A DNA stretch of 64,000 nucleotides. Source: Theristus sp. LFF4_11. Lineage: Eukaryota > Nematoda > Chromadorea > Monhysterida > Xyalidae. The stretch is from NCBI GenBank assembly GCA_030248135.1, contig JASANC010000443.1, positions 62,001 through 126,000 of the forward strand, read 5' to 3'. This document shows positions 1 to 9,727 of this stretch, in pieces (position 1 is the stretch's first letter; every line of letters begins with the position of its first letter). A program made the position numbers and the translations under genes. Under the pieces are notes generated by a model. That model was not told where the DNA came from. It did no database searches and saw nothing but the letters and a program-made list of their open reading frames with translations.

Positions 1-107
1 TTGACGTTTTGGTGACAGGTCGGTAGACTGACGTCTTTATTCAATATCATAGTCACCGTCAGTTCCTAATTCCACCAAATTAAAAGAAGCGAACCATGAA
101 ACCGCAG

Positions 108-3100
108 GTCCTGGATCAGCACCCACGCAGCTAAATGCGACAGCGTTAATACAACCGGATGGCACCATCGACATCGTACTCAACTGGGACGAACCACGTT
201 ATTTAAATGGCGAACTTTATGTACATCTTATACATAGTTCTTGATTGAAATATACAAATCAGTATGTTATCGAGTAGCCTTATCAGAAACTGTTTTTACA
301 GAAATACATTCTGTACCACACTACTGATTCCAATCTGCCTCTTGAGTCATGGAACATGCCGACAGTTGATTCAGTATCAAGATCAGTAGAGATGGTCAAT
401 CTCTTGCCGGACACAAAGTACTATTTCAAACTTCAAGCTGTGACGGATCGTGGTCCTGGCGTGGTTTCTGAAGAATTCGAAATCTTGACTCCGAAATCTA
501 GTAAATGATAACCAGTTACAGTCGAACTCACTAAAATGTGGAATCAGCTGATTGGTCGGCAGAGGAGAGGCTGCTCACACTCCGCACCCTTCTTTTTTCG
601 TGGATCTGGATTCTATTGAAACGTGTTTCTTTTGAATGAGTGTGAATTTCCAGCACCCTTTTCATGCTAAAAATAAACTCAAAGGGTTGGAGAACGGCGA
701 AATTTAGATTTTTTTTTATTTAACAGCTCAAAATGCATTTTTTTATTGACGACGACGACGACGTCGTCGCTTAATTTTTGCGTTTGAACTAAAAGACAAA
801 AGCCTGAAAGGAGTGCGCTGTGCATGGTTTGCTGCGTGCACCAAGTAAATGAACACAGCAGCTTACCAAAAACAACTTGAAAACGGTGAAAATGAAAGAT
901 GAAAGCAAAGTCGTCGTCGTGTCGTCGCCGCGAAGTCGGAACGCATTTTTTAATTGCGGACGCATGTCGATCGGTCAGCTAGGAATGAAACCCCCTTCAG
1001 CTGGCTAAACAGCGCACTCCTTACTGGCTTTTGTCTTTCAGTTCACACGCAAAAATTAAGCGACGTCGTCGTCGTCGTCGTCGTCAATAAAAAAGATGCA
1101 TTTTGAGCTGTTGAATAAAAAAATCTGAATTTCGCAGTTCTCCAACCCTTTGAGTTTATTTTTAGCATGAAAAGGGTGCTGGAAATTCACACTCATTCAA
1201 AAGAAACACGTTTCAATAGAATCCAGATCCACGAAAAAAGAAGGGTGCGGAGTGTGAGCAGCCTCTCCTCCGCCGACCAATCAGCTGATTCCACATTTTA
1301 GTGAGTTCGACTGTATTTATTGACTGTCACTGTTTTTCATTCGGTTTTTTGGTGCTACAAGAGAAACTAGTTTTAATCCACGAAATTTATTTATTGAACT
1401 ATTTTAGCCATCCAAGTTATAACGACACTAGAATTAACTACTACAAGGTCGATCACAGAGATATCCGACACAACACTGCGTGCGTTCTTGCTTTTTTGCT
1501 AAATCGAAGGGACACTTCCATCAGCAAGCAAGTGAACAGTAATCAAGAGAATCGCTAACGGTTTTCAGCAGCTGAGGTCGTCAAAAATGTACATCTGATC
1601 ATTGATATTAACAATGACATAACATTGTCATGGGAACACCTGACAGAATTCACACACCCGCTTACAAAAGGCTACACGGTAACAAAACTTGTCTCATAAT
1701 TTTTTGCATCCCGATTGGAAAAAACCTACTTACATCTTCGACGGCGTTTTTCAGATCATATGGTCCACTTCAGCCACATTCCCGAACAATGTTACACAGT
1801 CTGAGAGCACCATATATTCATACAAACTGATGGAAAAATGGAGGCAACTGCCTGATTCTGAAGTGATCACTGTAGTTCTCGAAGCAAACGATGATCAACA
1901 ACAAACAATACAACACGTCACGCTGGTAAATATTCCACTCGCAGTGCGAGGTAAGTTACCAAAAGTTGCTGAAGTTGGTGAAAGTGGTTATGTCAGCATT
2001 TTCAATTGCTGGCTGCGAAAAACCTCATTTCATGTTAGAAAAATGTCGGGAGCTCCGATGTGCACACAATTGTCGAATCACGGATATTTACACGTCGACA
2101 GCTGTTTGTACGTGCCCTGGTGATCAGATGCTCGTGGACGAACGAACGTGTTCAGGGCAACGACTAGTAACTGAAGGCACAGAAACAACCACAACTATTG
2201 AAGAAATGTCAACTTCAACATCCGGTATCTTGATTTGTCGCGTCTCATACAATGTACGAAAAACTATCAGCTCAAGTTCGTCATATTGCAGAAGAAATAA
2301 AATACGAAAGTATCCACTTGATTGTTGACAATGATGGAGACATGACAGTGACATGGGAGCATCTCGATAAAGAACTGCGTGAGCCAGAAACAGACCATTA
2401 CGAGGTTGTATCTGTGAACAATTTACAGCATTCGCAAAGGTCTAGTTTGGAACATGTTTATTAAAAAATATCTTTTTATCCAGATTAGATGGTCAACCGC
2501 AACTTCACATCTTGTCACCGACAAGGCTTACCAACGTAGTCACACTGTTGAAGCTTGGACTGCGATAACCGATGATGCAGTGTTGAACATTGTGATTGCT
2601 GCGGTTGACGACAGGGACAACATGATTAACCAAGTGACCATCAGTCAAGTCCCACTAACACTGAGACGTACGTACATTGATCCGATTGCGCTCAAACATT
2701 GTAACAACAAACAGCCGGAAAACAAATTTCACATTACGTTCCAGGTGACTGCATTCGACGACGCTGTTCACACAAATGCAAAATCCACCCCACATTTGAA
2801 CCTGCTCGCGGTGTGACATTATCCACTGCTTGTTTTTGCCCAGACGATGAAACTCTAATTGATGATCAAAGAACTTGCGTCAAGGCATTTAAAACAACAG
2901 CTGGGACCAGTTTTTCCTCAGTACCTGCAACGACGGTGGTGGAAACAACCTCGGAACAAAACTTGCTCGACAAAACGGATGAAATTGACGCACCTGGAGA
3001 AGAAGTTGAAGCATCGGGAGAAGGAGAAATTGAAGCATCGGGAGAAGGAGAAATTGAAGACATCACAAGCAGAACAACTCTCATTTCAGGAACCATCACT

Positions 3101-5771
3101 GACAATGTCAACACGGTTGAAAGAGTTACAGAAAAACCTGAGGCCGCTGTTAAAGAACCTGTAACTATTGTTGGGGACAGCATTGAAAGCAGTAAAGATA
3201 AAGACAAGAAGGACATCGTCAAGTCTGATATGTCAAGTGAAAGTAGCAGTAGTGAAAGTTCAGAAGAAATCAGAATTGAACCAGCAATAACAACTTTAGC
3301 AGAGCCTGAAAGACCAACCAAAATTTATTCAACCGAAGAGCCAACAACGTATACTGACATATCCACACTTGCACATACCACCCGACCAACGACAACAGTA
3401 TTGAGTGTTCCAACAGAACCAGCCGAAACTGGTAGAATATCAGAATCCGACGAAGCATCTGAAGAAATTAAAGAAACCACAACCAAACTGGTTTTTTCGC
3501 CAGGCACCACTGCTGAAGACGACAAGGTCGAAAAGGTTACAGAAAAACCAGAGGCCGCTGTTAAAGAACTTGTAACCGTTGCTGTGGGCAGCAGCGAAAC
3601 CAGCAAGGATAAAGATGAAGACGACCTTGACGACTCCGATTTATCAAGTGAACGTAGTAGCAGTGAAAGTACAGAAGAGTACAAAATGGAATCGACGGTA
3701 TTGAGGCCTGAAACAACTGCGTCAACCAATGTTCATTCAAGTTCAGAAGAGTCCAGAATTGAATCGACGACACTAAAGCTTACAACAACAGCACCACTCA
3801 AAATTCATTCAACGAATAAACTTGCAACGGATATTGACATTCTTACCGATGCATACACTTCAGCACAAATTCCAACAGTGTCGTACAGTGGTACTACGGG
3901 GTCATATAAAACAGATGAATCAAAAGAACCGGATAGAATAACTGACTCAGAAGAAGTATTTGAAGATATTACTCAAGAACCAACAGTTGAAACTTCTTTA
4001 TCGGAGCATACCATGTATCACCGCGCAGATAGAACAAAAACAACGTCAAGCGTTTTTGTTTCAGAGCCTACTTCAACACCTGTTATAAAAATCGCTCGCA
4101 CGCAGTCAGCTGAAACAAAATCCAGTCAGCGAGTTGCAACAACAAAAACTACAGTGGATAAAAGCACTTATGAACCGGATGTTGCGTCGTCAGACCAGCC
4201 AGATGAAGATTTAGTTACAATGCCTGGACACGAAATTGAAGGTTCTGGTGAAGAAAGTTTGAATTTAATTACTTCTAAAGTTGGCGAACAAATCACAACA
4301 CAATTTCATCCAACAACCCAACATGTGGAACCCAAAAGTTTGGAAAGTAGCAGTGAAACCGATGAAGTGTCTTCGCGGAAAGTAGAAGTTCAAAGTGCAG
4401 AAGATACGACACAACTCACAACTGAATCTACTGTCAAAACAACAGTTGAATTGGTTGGTTCAACATCCGAAACAGACCACGTTTCACAAAAAGAAATGAT
4501 TCAATCAACAAAACAGCCTATCTCAACCGAGGAAACAAAAACCGAGGAAGTCACGATTCCGACACCACGTGAATCAACGACAAAAGCAACTCGAGGTTAA
4601 CAGCTAAAAATTGTTTGTGTTGAGTTCAGCTTAGAGTTTCAGTCAGTCTGCGTTTAACTTACTAAAAAGAGAATTCGTTTCATTACAGCTCATCCGGATA
4701 ACTATGTTTTCAACGTCACAGCAATCGTCATTAACAACTGCACAATTCAGTTGAAGTGGGCTGTTGATCCGCGTCCCCAACCATCGGACAAAGTGGTAAA
4801 TAAAAAAGCACGATTTGACAGTCGTATAAAAAACGACGACGCATTTTTTCAACATTATAAATTTCAGGATTACGTTGTCACGTACAATGACCTAACTGAG
4901 CTAACGGAGGATGCTGAACAATTTGCGTACACCTCAAAAACGACAACAATAATAGGAGGATTGAAAACCGGACACACCTACAGCATCATGATTCAACCAC
5001 GTAATAGTTACGGATTGGGAAGATCGTCAATGCCTATTGAAGTCACACTGCAAGTAACAGGTGAGTTTTATCACCATCAAAAACATGTTTCCGACAAATT
5101 AGTGAACAGCACAACATTAAAAGTCGATTGACTCTTGCTAGGGGTCAACAAAACCTCCGTTCAAATTCACGGCTGTCGATGCGAATGTGACAGTGACGGA
5201 CTTCGTCTGTTGACCAGTTGTCGAAGGCTACTAGAACAACGCCCACCAGCCACATTTCCACCAGTTGCCACATTTGAACCACCAGTCGTTGGCGACGCTA
5301 CTCCTGACTGTCTATGCTCACAGCCAATGTATCGTAACCGCTGTCCACGGGGATACATTGAACATGACGGAGTTTGTTACGGTTTGTGCACAATTAGTTG
5401 TAACTGATCCAGAATAATTATCGTTATGAGTATGATATCATTTTAATATCTCAGACACCAACGAGTGCTCACTGGATAACGGCGGTTGTTCGCACGGATG
5501 TGTGAACACTCCCGGTGCATATTACTGCGCTTGTCCGTACGGTCTGATGCGTGACCCCACAAATCACCTGCAATGCATTGAGCCATCGCAGCTAGGCAGT
5601 CGAATCAAACAACTGATGTCGCAATATGTGAGCGCAAATGGCACCGTGGACAGTGTAGTCCAGCCACATGGAAACCGTGGCAGCTTGCATCTCAAGGCAT
5701 CTGATCCCGAATCAAAACTAATCATCGTTTGGGACCCCATGATGAAACGATTACGGACTCAAATTCTGTGA
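108..5771 (+). CDS. FN3/EGF-like extracellular protein with Ser/Thr/Glu-rich stalk (5' partial)
   Basis: Twelve exons are readable: 108-220, 302-500, 1569-1678, 1755-1950, 1997-2224, 2292-~2406, 2484-2667, 2745-4595, 4689-4795, 4868-5060, 5142-5381, 5455-5771 (stop TGA). The first two form a fibronectin type III domain (LNWDEP, then LPDTKYYFKLQAVTDRGPG). Exons 3-5 and 6-8 are two copies of one module: an FN3-like domain (LSWEHL / VTWEHL) followed by a six-cysteine EGF-like domain (AVCTCPGDQMLVDERTC / ACFCPDDETLIDDQRTC). The 1.85 kb exon then encodes about 570 residues rich in T, S and E. It holds acidic SG sites (ASGEGE twice, GSGEES) that suit glycosaminoglycan attachment. Another FN3, a Cys-rich exon and a calcium-binding EGF (DTNECSLDNGGC...) follow. 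The architecture implies a secreted or surface matrix/adhesion protein. The upstream part, with any signal peptide, lies outside the window. The last 30 residues look like the start of a further FN3 that is cut short. I do not recognise a specific orthologue. Confidence 0.8.
519..1313. mobile_element. TA-flanked foldback MITE, copy 1
   Basis: An inverted-repeat element of about 795 bp starts CAGTCGAACTCACTAAAATG and ends with the reverse complement. It is flanked by TA on both sides (517-518 and 1314-1315). The arms are about 300 bp and pair almost completely; they include a (GAC)n/(GTC)n trinucleotide palindrome near 747-770 and again near 1062-1086. No transposase is present. A TA target duplication and CAGTCGA termini fit a non-autonomous Tc1/mariner/pogo-type element. 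It lies in the intron between exons at 500 and 1569 of the FN3/EGF gene. A second copy is at 60596-61380. Confidence 0.88.
3112..3690 (+). repeat. Imperfect internal repeat in the Ser/Thr/Glu-rich exon
   Basis: Two stretches about 417 bp apart (near 3112-3270 and 3529-3690) encode related peptides: each begins VE(R/K)VTEKPEAAVKE and runs through a KDKD acidic block into a SSSESxEE block. This looks like segmental duplication within the mucin-like exon, usual for low-complexity stalk regions. Confidence 0.7.
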
Positions 5772-6036
5772 AGCTATCATTTTTTGTCACATTGAAATGA
5801 CTGCCGCTTCTTGACTGTGTATTCTGCTGAGATCTCGATTGACAAACGCATGTATGTTACACACACGAGTGCTTTGTTATTGAAAATCCGCCTATGTACT
5901 GTGAATAGCTTATTGTTCTAGCTTTTTCTTACCAACTTTGTTTCTGCATGATATATGAGTCGATCAATAATATGTAATGCCTTGCGCAACGACAATATCT
6001 GTCTTTAACAAATTCGAACAAACATAATACTTCAAA

Positions 6037-7781
6037 ATGAGAATTATTGTAATGAGTTTCACTTTTTTCCTCATCGCAGGTTTGTTTTTTGATCTGGTAA
6101 AGTACTATTTTCAAGTAGATGAAATCCCGATCCCGACGATTCCACTGACATCAGTCAATAGCAATAGCTTACTTATTCGAACTCCAGAGCACCCAGAACT
6201 CTGTTCAAACCAAACAACGACGCAGGTCGCATTATTTCCGACCAAGTTTGGCTACCTAGATCGTCGTTATAGGCCGACACACCTCAAGATGTTGGTTTGT
6301 TCAATAGGATCTGCCAGCGATCATTTCGTAATACGATATACGTCACAGCTGAACACAAAGCCATCAACACTATCGGTGGTTCACATTTGTGATTGGAAAG
6401 CCATCGATGATTACGCTGACGGACGGGTTCGAGACGTTGAACAACCATTTCATCCATATTTTTTGATTTGTCCTCAACCAATTCAATCACTGTCAAACAA
6501 CAGCCACAATTTCGATGCACTTCTTCACATTGAGAAGAAGAGTGCGAAAATCCAGGACAAACTAAGGTTCATTTGCATCGTGCCGATTGTAAGTCGATTA
6601 CTTTTTAAATCTTCATCTTTGCAACGAATCAGTCAAGAATTTCTTACTGCGTATCATACAGGTTCCAACGTTCTACTCAGTAACGCGAAACCAGGGTGGC
6701 CTTCATGCATGTGTATCACAGCCACTGCACAACAATTACAGTCATTGGGCGTTACTTCTATTCTTCATTGAGTATTACCGTTTGGCCGGAGTGAAACTCT
6801 TTTGGATTTTCATACATTCCGTTTCATCGCATGTTGCCGCCGTACTCAGGCATTATGAAGGCAAGAAGCTGGTACACATCGTCGAAGGTTGGCGTTTTCC
6901 ACTTGCAATTTTGCAGATTGCACTTTTATCAAATTGCCGTTATCGCTTGCATCAGCCAAAAATATTCATGCATGACGCTGAAGAACTACATTTGTGAAAC
7001 CAGAATGCGAGTATAAGTAATCTGGAGCACTCTCGGGACTGGACACAGCAGTACTTGGCTTTGCTTCCCAGTACCCGGATGAGATCGCCTTTATTTCCCA
7101 TAGTACTGTTGTATTGTTGCATACTCTTGTTAACTGAAGACCTCTGTTGCAGCCGGTGATCCAGCAGCCACGCATGGTGCGTCTCAGTTCATCTCAATAC
7201 AAAACTGCAATCTTCGATTAATCGGCCAAGCGGAGTTTGTCGCCCACCTTGATATCGACGAGTTCATTGGTGCTTCGGCCACGAATCAGAAGCCCAAAAT
7301 AAACCGCAACTGGTTAGCAACTGCTGTACAGCAGAACTTTGAAGACCCACACGTCGGTGGCATTTTGTTTCAACACGTATTCACTGATGGCATCGCTCGT
7401 TCTCGCTGCCACATGACAACAATCGGCGATGATGCCGCACTCAACGTTCACTTTCGAGCCAATATTTCGGAACAGTTCGAAAACTGCTTCGGAGGTCGAT
7501 TACGAATTGGAACGATGTTCGCGCCGTACATGAGGAGCAAACTGATCGTGCGACCAGAGACGGTCGTTCGCCAGTCGGTGCACCACGTAGCCGAGTATAT
7601 TCGACCAGTGTACAGAACAAAACTTGTGGATATACACAAGTTCTTGCTCTATCATTTTCGCAGTGTTGTAGGCCTGAAGCACAACATCACTGTTCTATCA
7701 CCGATTCAGGAAAATTTACCGAGTATAACGGCTGAATGCGTTAATCGGCTAAAGGCGATCGGCATGAGCCTCCACATGTGA
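6037..7781 (+). CDS. Glycosyltransferase family 92 (DUF23) protein
   Basis: Three exons: 6037-~6590, 6662-~6894 and 7153-7781. The start ATG begins an N-terminal hydrophobic signal anchor (MRIIVMSFTFFLIAGLFFDL), as in Golgi type II enzymes. The middle exon shows the GT92 block CVSQPLHNNYSHWALLLFFIEYYRLAGV, with QFISIQNC in the third exon, and then the metal-binding signature HLDIDEF. The C-terminal third (VGGILFQHVF, LIVRPETV, VHHVAEY) matches the usual order of family blocks. GT92 enzymes transfer galactose to core fucose or other glycans; substrate cannot be read here. The second intron donor is inferred from the family alignment because the open frame runs on to 6997. It lies 265 bp downstream of the FN3/EGF gene on the same strand. 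Confidence 0.85.
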
Positions 7782-8417
7782 TTGTGTGTGGACGTTGTGC
7801 AACGGTTCTGTTATGTTGTCGTCCTTATGAGAATATATTCAGAAAAGCAAAACTGAGGAACTGAAAAATAACAAAATTGAAAGAACTATTAAAACAAGAT
7901 TAGAAATAAGGCTAGCAAGTGGCGGGCGAGCAAATTGATGCAAACCAAATCAAGACTGCCAAGAAGCCACTGGACCGGACGCGACCGAATCATATTTATA
8001 CGTGGCACGAAACAAATAGCACACGAAAAAAATCCATTTCCAAACGAAAAAAAAACTAGAAATTTTCAGAATTTGTTTCCACAATGAAATTGAATAGAGG
8101 CTTTGCGCAGCATGAGAGGAGATGAAATGATAAAAAGAATGAAACACCAGAAATACAGAAACCAACACAACAAAATGCAGCCACACAGCCAAATTTACAG
8201 TTGAGTGATAAGTTTACCAAAAAATCACTTTCGCAGAACCAGAAAACTCCCCAAAAATAAAAACCCACAACAAAAGGCACTCGTGGAAGTTCACCACCGA
8301 AAAAAGTGAGTCACAACAAGAAAGAGATCCAATGTTGATGCACCCGTCCATCCCTGCAGCATCCAATCCACTGCATCCCAATTTTGATCATCACCACGAC
8401 CACCACGCATGTGCTGC
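7782..8417. other. AT-rich spacer, no gene seen
   Basis: This follows the GT92 stop and precedes the displaced phosphatase C-terminus. It is A-rich on the plus strand, with short open frames only and no homology I can recognise. It probably holds the GT92 3' UTR and the former 3' UTR of the minus-strand phosphatase. Confidence 0.5.
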
Positions 8418-8473
8418 TCATTTCGCGTGCGTTTTCCCATTAGCAACGTTGATCTGTCTCACTGACGCCTGCT
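8418..8473 (-). pseudogene. Displaced original C-terminal coding tail of the phosphatase
   Basis: Read on the minus strand across the 8-bp target duplication, the phosphatase frame (ending ...HDDDEARA) continues here for 18 codons (EQASVRQINVANGKTHAK) to TGA at 8418-8420. The hAT-like element at 8482-9727 now separates this tail from the rest of the gene, so it is no longer translated unless the element is spliced out or absent on another allele. Confidence 0.7.
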
Positions 8474-8481
8474 CCGCGCGT

Positions 8482-9727
8482 ATAGATGGTATGAATAATT
8501 CATTCGTCAAACTCTGAGTTTGAATAATGAATGACGAATGAATAATATATTATTCAAATAGTATTATTCACGTAATTTTTCAAATTATTCATTATTCACT
8601 TGAATAATTTGCCGATAGTGAATGATTAATGAATAATGAACGATTGTTCATTGACTTTTATCTACCACTTTGTATTTTTTACCCTTAGCACATTGATGCT
8701 TTTGTTGTCGGATCAATGGCGGAGAGGATCAATAGTGCAAATCACTATTTCAAACAAATCAACACTCATCAAAGTAAACAAAGCATTTAATTATAACTAA
8801 AGGCCCTAATTTCAGTTTTTCTGATCGGTTCAGGGTAAAACTAATTGGCGACAACTGTTAGGTATACAGGTAAAACATATCCAAATTTCAGCTCAAACGG
8901 ATAAACGGTGTAGAAGTTATAGCCGTTTGCGGTAACCCTATCGTGTGTGCAGCATAGATAGACACAACAACAACAGAGAGAAACACAACACTGTCTCTGT
9001 GTGATGTTCGCGTGAGGGGAGCATAATTGCTCACATACGTATGTGTGTATGCCACATATAATATAACAACCCCAGGTGTGATTTCCTTTCATTTTGTGTT
9101 TGTTGATTTTTCAATTTTCTGGACAAAAATGGCTGTATCTCGAGTTATATAACACCAAAGTGAACGATTCTTTCACTTTTCCAAACTAAAATGCACTCAG
9201 GATTTCAAAAAATGTGTTGAATTTAGCGCATCTATTACGAATTTGCGAATAAAGTGTAAAACAAGTGGTGCAACATGCAGATTTCTGGTGGCCCATGGTT
9301 GAAATGCGGAAAAATATAATACAATTTTAACGAACTGCATAAACAAACAAAACACATCAACCGCTAGTTTATTTTTAGTTTCAGAAGTTTGTTTTGGTGC
9401 ACCCTTAGAAATTTACAAGTTGATTTAAGCACCTTCCTTACAGTGGACATGTTTTTTGTCACTTTTCAAAACTCATGAGGTGTCACAAAATGCGAGGTTG
9501 ATGTGTTCAATCAAGGTGTGCTCTGAGCACACAAATTTTTGCAACTTGTGCAACTGGTTTTAAACAAATCCAGTCTTTTGTTCCCATTATTCATTCGTCA
9601 CCAATAGTACTATTTGAATAATGAACCCATTACTCATTATTCAAAATAGTATTATTCAAATAATTTGAAAAGCCCATTATTCATTCGTCAACTAATGAAT
9701 AATGAGCCAATAGTATACCATCTATAT
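8482..9727. mobile_element. Non-autonomous hAT-like transposon with 8-bp target duplication
   Basis: The element is flanked by a perfect 8-bp direct repeat CCGCGCGT (8474-8481 and 9728-9735). Its ends are short inverted repeats: ATAGATGGTAT at the left, and the reverse complement, preceded by an extra AT, at the right. Subterminal regions contain many ATTATTCATT(CGTCA) motifs in both orientations (8500-8645 and 9590-9705), typical of hAT transposase binding regions. The interior is AT-rich with no transposase. An 8-bp duplication plus TAGATGG-type ends points to the hAT superfamily. Confidence 0.85.

Noticed and set aside
8332..8517. Plus-strand frame crossing the left end of the hAT element
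   Set aside because: It is His/Ala-rich by chance and runs across the transposon boundary; the minus strand explains the coding signal.
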